From JAFAXA01 sp963777325 (GTDB lineage: Bacteria > Pseudomonadota > Alphaproteobacteria > Acetobacterales > Acetobacteraceae), in the NCBI GenBank assembly GCA_963777325.1, contig CAVZQE010000009.1, forward strand, positions 1-64,000: a DNA stretch of 64,000 nucleotides. The letters are read 5' to 3'. Shown here piece after piece: positions 7,338 to 17,002 of this stretch. Positions within the stretch are counted from its first letter, which is position 1, and every line of letters starts with the position of its first letter. Under the pieces are notes generated by a model, which saw nothing but the letters and a program-made list of their open reading frames with translations, made no database searches and was not told the origin of the DNA. A program made the position numbers and the translations under genes.

Positions 7338-10159
7338 TCAGCCGAACGCACCGACCTCGTGCGAAATGGCGGTGCCGATCTCCCTTACCAGCGCGAAAAT
7401 CCGGGCCATCGGACCGAACAGATCCTCGTGCAGCTTCAAGTAGCCGCCGGTCGAGCGCGGCGCGGGCGGCTCATGGAAGTCGCGCGCACCGGCGGGGTCG
7501 GGGCGGTCCGGAAAGACATGCGCCAGCACATCGAGCGTGGCCGGGATGTCAAGGCGCAGCAATCGCATCTCAACCACGTAGCGCGTGATGCCGTGCCGGG
7601 GGGAAAAGTCGGGCACCTGTGTCGCGAGCAGCCAGATGCGCTGCACGAGGGCGAGGCGGAGCGCGTGTAGAAGCATTTCAGGAGTCGCCATGACCGGTGC
7701 GTCCCGCCAGACGCCACGCAACGCCAGATGGTCGATCTGGATGCGCCTCAGCATGGCGAGCGACGATGCCCAGATGCCGAGCGCTTCGAGCGCTTGCGCA
7801 ACCGCGATCATCGACTGGCGCTGCTCGGCGCTGGCCACGTGCGTCGCGCGGTCGAGCCAGGATTTCGGGTCCAAGGTTGCGATCACCGCGTGCAGCACGT
7901 CGAGATCCGAATGCGCCAGCGCGTGCGCCGCGAAATCCATGGCCCGCCGGAAGCGCTTGCTGTTCGCCATCAGCTCGGGGCACTCTTGCGGATGGCGCGC
8001 GAGCGCCGCGCCAAGACCTTGCAGCGTGTTCGCGCACCAGCCGATCTGCTGCAGGATCGCGTTGTTCGGAATGGCCCGCAGTTCGCGGGGATGGCGGATC
8101 ATGGCAGGGCTGCCCATGCCGTCCGTCTGCCGCGCGAGCGGTCGCGAGCCGGTCGGATCGAGCAAAGCCGGCCCGAACGTGCCAAGCAGAGCCGCATAGC
8201 CGGGGTCTTCCACCAACCCCTGCATTCCGGCCTGAATCGTCGCAAAGAAATCCGCGGCGAAATCGGGATCGTCGTACACGGGATCGGGTGCGAGCCGGGT
8301 CGCTTCCGGATGCGCGTCCTCGTCGAAGGCGTGCTCGGCGATCCGCGCCACGGTCGCGAGCGCCAGCGCATCGGTGCCGAAGAGAAGGTAGCCGTCACCG
8401 CCCTGGAATGCGCTCTCTTCCCGCACGGACAGTCCGGCCCGTGTCAGAGCCTTGCGGCTGCGCGTTGGCGACAGATACTTCAGCCGATCCAGCAGCAGGC
8501 CAGGATGCGCGCCGCGACCGATGCTCTCGCCATGCGTGTCGAACAGGATGATCTCGACATCCGACACCGCGTGCTTGGTCAGCACATCGGCGATCTTCAG
8601 CCGCAACCGTTCGATCAGGTAGCTCGCCGCGAGTTGGCCGACATAGCGGCCCGAATCCGAGTATCCAAACTGAAGCGAGAGCTTGCCGGTGCGGCGCAGG
8701 TATTCGCGCCAGTGCGGGCTGCGGAGCGCCTCATCCAGCACGCGCGCACCGCGCTCCAGCGCGTCCGCCGTTTCAAACAGCGGACTGATCTCGACGCGGT
8801 CCTCGATGCCGAACAGGCGCGCGAGCCAAAGCGCGCAGAGCAGGGTGTAGCCGCTTTCGGTTTCCGCGATCAGGAACCGCACAGGCGTGTCGCCGTCGAT
8901 ATGCTTCAGGATCTGGGCGACGGTCATCATCAGCCGCGCGGCCGACGCCGTCTCGGTCAGGAGAGCGCCGAAATCGACCGGCTCGGGCCGCACCCGGTCC
9001 AGCACCGTGTTGATCTTGGACAGCAGCAACCGACGGCGGGAGATGTCCTCGACCGGCTCCTCGATCCGCACGCGCTGGCGCACGGCGTTGTGCAGCTGGG
9101 CCGCGTTCAGCCGGACATGGGTGTGGGCGAGCGACAGACCGTGGCCGGCGAGACCGGCGCGCGCGACGCACAGCGCCGCGCGCAACTGGTCGTTGCTGGT
9201 GGCGGCGATGGCGCGGCCGAACGCCTCCATCAGCGGCGCAGCCGAAACGAGCGCAATGTCGCGGTCCGTGACGAGCACGCGGGCAAACTCCGCGATGGCG
9301 TCGAGATCGGCCTCCGCGCCGTCCGGGCAGGCAGCGATCTGCACCTGGACCGCTTCGTCCGCCGCCGCGAGCCGTGCCGCCAGAATCCGCCGCTTCGGGC
9401 ACCGCTTGCACCTGCCCTGCCAGCCGCCGGAGCTGCATCGACTTCATCCGCAGCCGGAGACGCAGCGTGTCCCACCACGCGATGTCGGTCCGGCCATCCG
9501 TGTCGTAGCCGACCCAGCTCGTCAAGACGATCGGATGCGGCACGAGAGCGGTCCAGCGGTCGGGCCAGGTCTCGCGCGCCGCGCCGAGCAGGGCGGCGGA
9601 AAGCCGGTCGATCGCATCGCGGCCCCGCGCGATGGCGGCGGACGCCTGCCGGAACTCGTCCTCCAGCGCCGGCTTGAGGGGACGATGGCTCTCTTGCGGC
9701 GGCGGCGCCGGGCCTCCGCTCGCAAGCTCCGCGAGAGCCTGTCCTACCTGCGGCGGCATCGAGAAGGTGGGGTGCGCCGTGAACACGGCGGCGAAGCGGG
9801 TGCTCTCGGTCTGACCCCGAAAGGTGTTCCACCGGTACGGGGCTGTCGAGGGGGTCCGGCCGGACCAGCCGGCGCGCGAGCGCCTCCATCGCCGTCGCCG
9901 ACGCGGCCGGATCGGCGCCACCGACATAGGCCGCCAGCCGTTCGGCACGCCGGGCGAATGCCGCGTCTCGCAAGCGACGGATCACCGCGCCGATGCGGTC
10001 GATGTCGAGCGTGCCGTCGTCCCACATGCGAGAGATCGCGAGCGACATCGCGAGCACGGGATTTCCGAACGGGTCTTCGTGCAGACGCTCGCGCGCGCCG
10101 CTCGTCATGGCGAGCAGGCGATCGACGATCTCCTCTGCCGATGCGCCGCCCTCGCTCAC
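7338..10159 (-). pseudogene. Phosphoenolpyruvate carboxylase-like protein, two frameshifts
   Basis: GTG start at 10159 overlaps the upstream hydratase stop by 4 bp. The protein (about 940 residues) is read in three frames joined near 9830 and 9393. PEPC features: TAHPTF with the conserved His (residue about 128), GYSDSGRYVG (about 496), IGRGAHPG (about 545) and LRAIPNNA (about 693). Compared with true PEPC, the GRGGS loop reads THGES, the lysine and aspartate of GYSDSNKDGG are lost, and the C-terminal NTG is absent (ends EVGAFG). It is therefore a divergent PEPC-like protein whose carboxylase activity is doubtful. It closes a kdgK-eda-hydratase operon. Both shifts could be assembly errors, since all three segments are well conserved. 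Confidence 0.65.
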
Positions 10160-10932
10160 TCCACCGGCTCCGTCCGTAGGATGCTGGCCGCGACCGCGCC
10201 GACGCCCTCGAACTCCGCGCGGGCGTCGATTCCCGGCTCGACCCAGTCGGTGCCGCTGCAGGAGCCGGTGGTGATGACCTGCCCGGCGCGGATGCCGCCG
10301 GCTTCGCGCGTGCCCGCATTGGCCATCCAGACGAGCAGGCGGATGTTGTCGCCCGCGCTGTTGCCGCCGACGCCTTCGTGCCGGACCGCGCCGTTCAGGG
10401 TCAGCCGCACCGGCAGCCGCAGCGATTCGATATGCAGCCAGCCGGTGACCGCCGGACCGACGATCAGCGCGCCGCTGTTCTGGTGGTCTGCCCGGTGGCT
10501 CAGCGCGTCCTGGCTGCCGATGCCGACGAAGCGCGTGTCGAGGATCTCGATCACGGGATGCAGCGAGCCGATCGCGGCGAGCACCTCGTCCCGCTCGTAT
10601 GGACGCGCGCGGGGCGGCAGGTCGCGCACGAAGCGATAGGCGATCTCCGCCTCGACGCCGATCACGTGCAGCCCGTTCGCGCTCAGGCGCGCGCCGTCCG
10701 GGAAGATCGTGTCCGACTGAATCGGGCCACGAAACGGCGCCGCATCCGGCGTCGCGGCCCCGACCTTCCAGCCGCCGACCGGTCCGAGTTCCGCGGCAAC
10801 GCGGTCCTGGATCGCGTAGGCCTCCGCGTCCGTGCTGGGACGCCCGCCCTCGGGCAGCGCGTCGAGCCATCGCCGCGTCCGTCTTGCCTCGAGGAACGCC
10901 CGCGCGGCGGGTTCCGGATCGAAGCCGCTCAT
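10156..10932 (-). CDS. 2-keto-4-pentenoate hydratase / fumarylacetoacetate hydrolase family protein
   Basis: 258 residues from the ATG at 10932, which overlaps the eda stop by 4 bp; a longer in-frame start at 10983 is less likely. Motifs typical of the family: EAYAIQDRVAAELG, GGWKVGAATPDAAPF, the metal-binding GVEAEIAYRF (acidic residues), HPVIEILDTRF, and VITTGSCSGTDWVEPG near the end. Members hydrate 2-oxo-pent-4-enoates or decarboxylate/cleave related keto acids in the cytoplasm with a divalent metal. The position between KDPG aldolase and the PEPC-like gene suggests a 2-keto-3-deoxy acid substrate, which is inference. Confidence 0.8.
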   Translation of the reverse strand: MSGFDPEPAARAFLEARRTRRWLDALPEGGRPSTDAEAYAIQDRVAAELGPVGGWKVGAATPDAAPFRGPIQSDTIFPDGARLSANGLHVIGVEAEIAYRFVRDLPPRARPYERDEVLAAIGSLHPVIEILDTRFVGIGSQDALSHRADHQNSGALIVGPAVTGWLHIESLRLPVRLTLNGAVRHEGVGGNSAGDNIRLLVWMANAGTREAGGIRAGQVITTGSCSGTDWVEPGIDARAEFEGVGAVAASILRTEPVE

Positions 10933-11570
10933 GCGCACGCGGCCGCCATGGCGCGCTGACACTTCGAGGTGATTCCCGCCCAATCCTCGGCCTCGATATC
11001 GGCAGGGGTCGCGAGCCAGGAGCCGCCGACGGCGACCACGTTCTTGAGCGCGAGATAGCTGCTCATGTTTCCCTCGCTGACCCCGCCGGTCGGGTTGAAT
11101 CGCGCGGACGGGAACGGCCCGGACAGCGCCTTCAGCATGCCGACGCCGCCGGTCTGCTCGGCCGGAAACAGCTTCACGGTGGTGAACCCGCGCGTCATCG
11201 CCGCGATTAGCTCGGTCGCCGTGCCGACGCCCGGGATGAACGGCACGCCAAGTTCCACCGCCGCGTCGAGCAGCTCCGGGGTCGCGCCGGGGCTGAACGC
11301 GAAGGGCAGCTTGAGGCGCTTCGCCAGCTCGAGGTCGGCCCGCCGGACGACGGTGCCGAGACCGACGATCGCGTCCGGCACCTCTTCCTGGATGGCGGCG
11401 GCGGCGTTCGCGCCCGCCGTCGTGCGCAGCGTGATTTCGAGCGTGCGCACGCCGCCCGCGACCAGCGCGCGCGCGAGCGGCACGGCCCGGTCCAGCCGCT
11501 CGATCGTGAGCACGGGGATCAGCCGCGCGGCACTGAGGATCTCGGCGACGGTGCCTGGTGCTTGGGTCAT
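10929..11570 (-). CDS. eda: KDPG/KHG aldolase (bifunctional 4-hydroxy-2-oxoglutarate / 2-dehydro-3-deoxyphosphogluconate aldolase)
   Basis: 213 residues, full length for Eda. The (beta/alpha)8 barrel shows IPVLTIERLDRAVPLARAL, GGVRTLEITLRT with the catalytic Glu45, VGLGTVV, FAFSPGATPELLDAA, FIPGVGTATELIAAM, TTVKLFPAE with Schiff-base Lys133, and FNPTGGVSEGN. It cleaves KDPG to pyruvate and glyceraldehyde 3-phosphate, the last step of the Entner-Doudoroff route. It overlaps kdgK upstream and the hydratase downstream by 4 bp each. The neighbouring kinase supplies KDPG from KDG. Confidence 0.93.
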   Translation of the reverse strand: MTQAPGTVAEILSAARLIPVLTIERLDRAVPLARALVAGGVRTLEITLRTTAGANAAAAIQEEVPDAIVGLGTVVRRADLELAKRLKLPFAFSPGATPELLDAAVELGVPFIPGVGTATELIAAMTRGFTTVKLFPAEQTGGVGMLKALSGPFPSARFNPTGGVSEGNMSSYLALKNVVAVGGSWLATPADIEAEDWAGITSKCQRAMAAACA

Positions 11571-12505
11571 GGTGCAGCCTCGGGTGTGAGCGAAAGGACG
11601 GGCATCGCGGAGCGCGGGATGATCGCCCCTCGATGGCGGACGACGGCGCCCGCGAGGCGGTGCCCGGCGCGCGCGGACGCGGACGGACCCAGCCCGGCGC
11701 GGCGGGCGGCGATGTAGGCGGCGGCGAAGCTGTCGCCGGCGGCGGTCGTGTCCACGACGTCGGATACCGGCTCCGCCGCGATCACCGCCGCCTCGGGTCC
11801 GGCGACGACGTGGCAGGCGGGGTGGGCGAGCTTCACGACGCTCTCCGCGACCCCGGCCTCCCTGAGACGGGCGAGCAGCGCGTCCGCGTCCTCTGTTCCG
11901 TGCAGCAGCTTGTCGTCCTCGACGCTCGCCAGCACGATGTCGCTGGCCGCGAAGATGCGCGCAAACACGGCGCGGGCGGCGCCGAGATCGGGCCAGCCGC
12001 GCGGCCGGAAGTTGCTGTCGAAGACGATGCGCACCCCGCTTGCCCGCGCGCGCGCGAGCAAGGCGAACAGCCGCTCCCGGCCCGCATCCCCGAACAGCGA
12101 CAGGGTGATGCCGGAGAGATAGATCGCCTCGGCTTGCAGGAGCCGCGTCTCGACGGCCGGAGTGTCGGGCAATGCGAACAGCTGCCGCACGGGCGCCGCG
12201 TCGCGCCAGTAGAAGAACCGCCGCTCGCCCGTGGGATCGGTCTGGATCATGTAGAGGCCGGGGAGCCGGCCGGCCAGGCGCAGCACGCCATCCGTGCCGA
12301 TGCCCTCATCGCGCCAGGATGCGAGCATCTCATCGCTGAATGTATCCTCGCCGAGCGCCGTCACGTAGTCGGTCGGCACCCCGAGCCGGGCCAGATAGAC
12401 GGCGGTGTTGAGGGTGTCTCCCCCGAAACCGCGAGCGAGCGAGCCGTCGGGCCGTGCCACCAGCTCCATCATGCATTCGCCGAGGCAGGCCACACGCCCT
12501 GTCAT
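11567..12505 (-). CDS. kdgK: 2-keto-3-deoxygluconate kinase (PfkB family)
   Basis: 312 residues. Ribokinase-fold motifs: GECMMELV, the glycine pair in GFGGDTLNTAVYLARLG, DYVTALGEDTFSD, and the anion-hole/base motif VVDTTAAGDSFAAAY near residue 255 (TTAAGD rather than TTGAGD is usual in KdgK). YLSGITLSLFG and SNFRPRGW also fit KDG kinases. It phosphorylates 2-keto-3-deoxygluconate to KDPG with ATP. It overlaps eda by 4 bp. It lies 69 bp downstream of the methylcrotonyl carboxylase gene, enough for its own promoter, though cotranscription is possible. Confidence 0.9.
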   Translation of the reverse strand: MTGRVACLGECMMELVARPDGSLARGFGGDTLNTAVYLARLGVPTDYVTALGEDTFSDEMLASWRDEGIGTDGVLRLAGRLPGLYMIQTDPTGERRFFYWRDAAPVRQLFALPDTPAVETRLLQAEAIYLSGITLSLFGDAGRERLFALLARARASGVRIVFDSNFRPRGWPDLGAARAVFARIFAASDIVLASVEDDKLLHGTEDADALLARLREAGVAESVVKLAHPACHVVAGPEAAVIAAEPVSDVVDTTAAGDSFAAAYIAARRAGLGPSASARAGHRLAGAVVRHRGAIIPRSAMPVLSLTPEAAP

Positions 12506-12574
12506 CCCGCATATCCCCCAAGGTAAGTGGCCGAGAAGCGCCGCGATGGAGCGATGGCGATCGCATACCGCGAA

Positions 12575-14581
12575 CTATGTCCCCTCCTCCGGGGCCGATG
12601 CAAAGGTGACCAGTTCGGCGCCTTCCTCGACCATGTCGCCGATCCCGTGTCGCAGCGCGGCGACGACGCCGTCCCGTGGCGCCGACAGGGTCAGTTCCAT
12701 CTTCATCGCTTCCAGCACGAGGAGCGGCGTTCCTCCCCTGACGGCCGCACCCGGCCGCACGAGCACGCGGGCCACGCGGGCCGGGATGGGCGCGATCACC
12801 CTTTCGCCGGAAGCTCGATCGACGGGCGGCGGCGCCAGCCTGTCGACCACCCGCAAGACTTGGTTGCGTCCGGCGTGGATGACGGTCAGCTCCGAACGGT
12901 CCCGCACGGTGCTCAGCCTGTGCGTCACGCCGTCCGCGCGGAGGATCATGCCCTCCGCCTTTTGCTCCGCCTCGGCGTGCACGCGGCCGCTGGGCAGATC
13001 GAGGAGATAGGAACCGTCCGGCTGCGGCCAGACGCGGATGGCGACTTCGTCGCCGTCGGCCGTGGCGAAGTGAAGATCCTCGTGACCGCTGGCATTCAGC
13101 CGCCAAGCATCCGCGTATCCCCAGGGCGACCATGGATCGCCAGGGATCGCTTCGGCGGCTTCGGCACGCTGGTCCGCTACGATCGTGAGCGCGGCCGCTG
13201 CCAGGATCGCAGTCTCGTCGCGGCGGCTCTGCCCAACGAACAGATCCGCGTGTCTCGCAAGGAAACCCGTGTCGATCTCGGCGCGCATGAAGGCATCGCT
13301 CCGGGCGATCGCGCCCAGCAGGCCGAGATTGGTTCGCACGCCCGCGATCTCATATGCGGCGAGCGCGCAGGCGAGACGCCGCACCGCCGTCTCGCGATCC
13401 TCGCCCCAGACGACGAGCTTGGCGATCATCGGATCGTAGTAGGGGGAGATCGCGTCCCCCTGCCGCACACCGGCATCGACGCGCACCTTCGGACCCACCG
13501 GCGGCTCGCGCAAATGCGTCAGACTCCCGATTGAGGGGAGGAAGTCGTGGCCCGGATCTTCGGCATAGACGCGCGCCTCGATCGCGTGGCCGTTCGCAAC
13601 GATCTCCCCTTGGGTGAGCGGCAATCTTTCTCCGGCGGCGACCCGGAGTTGCCACTCCACCAAATCAAGCCCGGTGATCATCTCGGTCACGGGATGCTCG
13701 ACCTGCAGCCTCGTGTTCATCTCCATGAAGAAGAAGCGGTCGTTCTCGGCAATGAACTCGACCGTGCCGGCGCCAACATAGCCGACTGCGCGCGCGGCGG
13801 CGATGGCCGCGTCCGCCATCGCGCGGCGCCGGTCCGGGTCCATGCCGGGCGCGGGCGCCTCCTCGACGATCTTCTGGTGCCGGCGCTGGATCGAGCAGTC
13901 GCGCTCGAACAGATGGACGATGTCGCCGTGCGTGTCGGCGAACACCTGCATCTCGATGTGGCGCGGATGCGTGAGGTGTTTCTCGATCAGCACCCGGTCG
14001 TCGCCGAAGGAGGCGCGCGCCTCTCCCTGCGCGCTCGCCAGCGCCTCCGGAAAGTCGGGGGCGTGCGCGACGACCCGCATTCCCTTGCCGCCGCCCCCGG
14101 CGGAGGCCTTGATCAGCACGGGGTAGCCGATCCGCCCGGCTGCTTCCGCGAGCGTCGGCGGCCTCTGATCCTCGCCGTGATAGCCGGGCACCAGCGGCAC
14201 GCCCGCGCGCTCCATCAGCGCCTTCGCCGCGGCCTTCGATCCCATGGCCCGGATTGCGGCGGCAGGCGGTCCGACGAAGACGATCCCGGCCGCTTCGCAG
14301 GCCTCGGCGAAATCGGCATTCTCCGAAAGGAAGCCGTAGCCGGGATGGATCGCCTCCGCGCCGGACCGGCGCGCGACATCGATGATGGTGTCGATCGCGA
14401 GATAGCTGTCCCGTGCGGGCGCCGGCCCGATCGGCCATGCCTGGTCGGCGCGTTCGACGTGCAGCGATCGGACGTCCGCGTCTGAGTAGACGGCGACGGT
14501 CGCGATCCCCAGGCGGCGGCAGGTCGCGATGACGCGGCACGCGATCTCGCCGCGATTGGCGATCAGCACCTTGCGGAACAT
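12575..14581 (-). CDS. liuD: Methylcrotonyl-CoA carboxylase biotin-containing (alpha) subunit
   Basis: 668 residues. The biotin carboxylase module comes first: VLIANRGEIACRVI (7-18), HPGYGFLSENADFAE (79-93), ATP-grasp glycine loop GGGGKGMRV (162-170), EMNTRLQVEHPVTE. A linker domain follows, then a biotinyl carrier domain with LEAMKMEL, biotinylated at about Lys627. It carboxylates biotin with bicarbonate and ATP for the beta subunit encoded two genes upstream. The liuA-B-C-D order around it identifies the leucine pathway rather than propionyl-CoA carboxylase. Start ATG is 9 bp after liuC. Confidence 0.9.
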   Translation of the reverse strand: MFRKVLIANRGEIACRVIATCRRLGIATVAVYSDADVRSLHVERADQAWPIGPAPARDSYLAIDTIIDVARRSGAEAIHPGYGFLSENADFAEACEAAGIVFVGPPAAAIRAMGSKAAAKALMERAGVPLVPGYHGEDQRPPTLAEAAGRIGYPVLIKASAGGGGKGMRVVAHAPDFPEALASAQGEARASFGDDRVLIEKHLTHPRHIEMQVFADTHGDIVHLFERDCSIQRRHQKIVEEAPAPGMDPDRRRAMADAAIAAARAVGYVGAGTVEFIAENDRFFFMEMNTRLQVEHPVTEMITGLDLVEWQLRVAAGERLPLTQGEIVANGHAIEARVYAEDPGHDFLPSIGSLTHLREPPVGPKVRVDAGVRQGDAISPYYDPMIAKLVVWGEDRETAVRRLACALAAYEIAGVRTNLGLLGAIARSDAFMRAEIDTGFLARHADLFVGQSRRDETAILAAAALTIVADQRAEAAEAIPGDPWSPWGYADAWRLNASGHEDLHFATADGDEVAIRVWPQPDGSYLLDLPSGRVHAEAEQKAEGMILRADGVTHRLSTVRDRSELTVIHAGRNQVLRVVDRLAPPPVDRASGERVIAPIPARVARVLVRPGAAVRGGTPLLVLEAMKMELTLSAPRDGVVAALRHGIGDMVEEGAELVTFASAPEEGT

Positions 14582-14590
14582 TGTCGGTGG

Positions 14591-15377
14591 TCAGTCCTCG
14601 CGCCAGGACGGCTTGCGCTTCTCCAGAAAAGCCGCCATGCCCTCCTGCCCTTCCCTCGACGCGCGGCGCGCGGCGATGCGCCGGGCCACCTCGTGGCCGA
14701 GTTCGGCATCGACGGCGCGGTTTTCGCAGAGAAAGATCAGCTCCTTCGCGGCCGCCTGGGCGCCGGGGGCGCCGCGTAGCAGAAGTCTCGATCAGGTATT
14801 CGCGCTCTTGCGCCAGAGCAACGGCCGGAACGACCTCGTGGACAAGACCGATCTCCATCGCGCGCCTGGCGCTGAACACCTCCGCCGTCAGAAAGTAGCG
14901 ACGCGCCTGGCGCGGGCCGATCGCATTGACGACATAAGGACCGACCGTCGCCGGGGTCAGGCCGAGCTTGACCTCGCTCAGGCAGAAGGTCGCCCGGTCC
15001 GACGCGATCACCGCATCGCAGCACGCGATCAGCCCGACGCCGCCGCCATAGGCGGCTCCCTGCACCACGCCGATCGTCGGCTTGTTCAGCCTGTCCAGCG
15101 TGTGCAGCATGTTCGCGAGCGCCTGCGCGTCGGCGGTGTTGGCGTCCTCTCCGAAAGACGCTATGCGGCGCATCCAGTCGAGATCGGCGCCGGAACAGAA
15201 GCTGCGGCCGACGCTCGCCAGCACGACGATGCGGACGTCCGGATGGTGATCGAGCTTGCGCAGGGCGCTCGTCATCTCGCCGACGAGCGCGTCGTCGAAG
15301 GCGTTGTGCCGGTCAGGCCGGTTCAGGGTCAGGCCCGCGACGCCGCGCTGGTCGATCTGCACCAGAAGCGCACTCAT
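14591..15377 (-). pseudogene. liuC: Methylglutaconyl-CoA hydratase (enoyl-CoA hydratase family), frameshifted
   Basis: The first 195 residues form a normal crotonase: LNRPDRHNAFDD, SFCSGADLDWMRR, GVVQGAAYGGGVGLIACCD with the oxyanion glycines, FCLSEVKLGLTPATVGPYV, and ARRYFLTAEVFSARRAMEIG. After REYLIE (near 14787) similarity moves to another frame that gives LLRGAPGAQAAAKELIFLC and ends in FLEKRKPSWRED with a stop at 14591-14593, the usual family ending. A one-base insertion is the simplest cause. The uncorrected frame would run on with an unrelated tail. The enzyme hydrates 3-methylglutaconyl-CoA to HMG-CoA. Intact neighbours make a sequencing error plausible. Confidence 0.8.
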
Positions 15378-15387
15378 GATGGCCTCC

Positions 15388-16995
15388 TCACAAGCGGAAA
15401 ACGCCGAACCGCGTCCCCGGGATGGGCGCGTTCAGGCTCGCCGACAGCGCGAGCGCGAGGACGCGGCGCGTGTCCACCGGATCGATCACGCCGTCATCCC
15501 AAAGCCGCGCGCTGGCGTAATAGGGGTGCGCCTGCGTCTCGAACTGGTCGAGCACCGGCTGCCTGAACGCCGCCTCCTGCTCGGGCGACCAGACGCCGCC
15601 GCGCGCCTCGATCCCGTCGCGGCGCACTTGCGCGAGCACGGAGGCGGCTTGCTCGCCGCCCATCACGCCAATGCGGGCGTTCGGCCACATCCACAAGAAA
15701 CGTGGGGAGTAGGCGCGGCCGCACATGCCGTAATTTCCGGCCCCGAAGCTGCCGCCGATGATGATCGTGAATTTCGGTACGGCCGCGCCGGCGACCGCCG
15801 TCACCATCTTCGCGCCGTCCTTGGCGATGCCGCCCGCCTCGTATTTGCGGCCGACCATGAATCCCGTGATGTTCTGCAGGAAGACGAGCGGAATGCCGCG
15901 TTGCGCGCACAGCTCGATGAAATGCGCACCCTTCAACGCGCTCTCGGAGAACAGGATGCCGTTATTGGCGAGGATGCCGACCGGGTAGCCCCAGACATGC
16001 GCGAAGCCCGTCACCAAGGTCGGGCCGTACAGGCGCTTGAACTCGTCGAACTCGCTCGCGTCCGCGATCCGGGCGATGATCTCGTGCACGTCGAACTGGC
16101 GCCGGCGGTCGGCGGGCACGATGCCGTAGATTTCGCTTGCGTCGAGACTGGGCGGCGCGGGCTTGCGGAGCGCGATCTCCGGCCGCTTCGTCGTGTTCAG
16201 GTTGCCGACGATCCGGCGCGCCATGCCGAGCGCGTGCGGATCGCTCTCCGCGTAGTGATCGACGACGCCGGAAATGCGGCTGTGGACATCCGCCCCGCCC
16301 AGCTCCTCGGCCGTGACCACCTCGCCCGTGGCGGCCTTCACCAGCGGCGGCCCGGCGAGAAAGATCGTGCCCTGCCCGCGCACGATGATGCTCTCGTCGC
16401 ACATCGCCGGGACGTAGGCGCCGCCCGCCGTGCAGGATCCCATCACCACCGCGATCTGGGCGATGCCTTGCGCTGAAAGGTTGGCCTGATTGTAGAAGAT
16501 GCGGCCGAAATGTTCCCGGTCCGGGAATACCTCGTCCTGGTTCGGCAGGTTTGCGCCGCCGCTGTCGACGAGATACAGGCAGGGCAGCCGATTCTCGAGC
16601 GCGATCTCCTGCGCCCGCAGATGCTTCTTCACGGTGACGGGATAATACGTGCCGCCCTTCACCGTCGCATCGTTGGCAACGACCATGCACTCCCGGCCGC
16701 AAATCCGGCCGATCCCGGCGATCAGGCCGGCGGCGGGCACCTCGCCCCCGTACATCCCGTGCGCCGCGAGCGGTCCGATCTCCAGGAACGGCGACAGCGG
16801 ATCGAGCAGCGCCGCAATCCGGTCGCGGACGAGCAGCTTGCCGCGCCCCAGGTGACGCGCGCGGGCCGCCTCGCCGCCACCTTCCGCGATGGCGGCGCTG
16901 GTCGCGCGCAGGTCCGCGACGAGCGCGTGCATGGCCTCCGCGTTCGCCTGGAACTCCGCCGAACGTGTGTCGATCGCAGACTGGAGCGCGGCCAT
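15388..16995 (-). CDS. liuB: Methylcrotonyl-CoA carboxylase carboxyltransferase (beta) subunit
   Basis: 535 residues, standard length. Acyl-CoA carboxyltransferase motifs: KLLVRDRIAALLDP, CMVVANDATVKGGTYYPVTV, LYLVDSGGANLPNQDEVFPD, GSCTAGGAYVPAMCDE, FLAGPPLVKAATGE, and in the C-terminal half FLQNITGFMVGRKYEAGGI and IIIGGSFGAGNYGMCGRAY. VDSGGANLPNQ is typical of methylcrotonyl-CoA carboxylases. It transfers CO2 from biotin to 3-methylcrotonyl-CoA. Placed 7 bp after liuA and 10 bp before liuC. Confidence 0.93.
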   Translation of the reverse strand: MAALQSAIDTRSAEFQANAEAMHALVADLRATSAAIAEGGGEAARARHLGRGKLLVRDRIAALLDPLSPFLEIGPLAAHGMYGGEVPAAGLIAGIGRICGRECMVVANDATVKGGTYYPVTVKKHLRAQEIALENRLPCLYLVDSGGANLPNQDEVFPDREHFGRIFYNQANLSAQGIAQIAVVMGSCTAGGAYVPAMCDESIIVRGQGTIFLAGPPLVKAATGEVVTAEELGGADVHSRISGVVDHYAESDPHALGMARRIVGNLNTTKRPEIALRKPAPPSLDASEIYGIVPADRRRQFDVHEIIARIADASEFDEFKRLYGPTLVTGFAHVWGYPVGILANNGILFSESALKGAHFIELCAQRGIPLVFLQNITGFMVGRKYEAGGIAKDGAKMVTAVAGAAVPKFTIIIGGSFGAGNYGMCGRAYSPRFLWMWPNARIGVMGGEQAASVLAQVRRDGIEARGGVWSPEQEAAFRQPVLDQFETQAHPYYASARLWDDGVIDPVDTRRVLALALSASLNAPIPGTRFGVFRL

Positions 16996-17002
16996 CGGCG
17001 GC

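Noticed and set aside
7728..9677. 649-codon plus-strand ORF
   Set aside because: Antisense to the PEPC-like gene; Arg/Gln/Ala-rich composition with no motif, a usual shadow in GC-rich DNA.
9230..14787. Programmed frameshifting in the PEPC-like and liuC genes
   Set aside because: No slippery heptamer or downstream structure is evident at 9830, 9393 or 14787; mutation or sequencing error is simpler.
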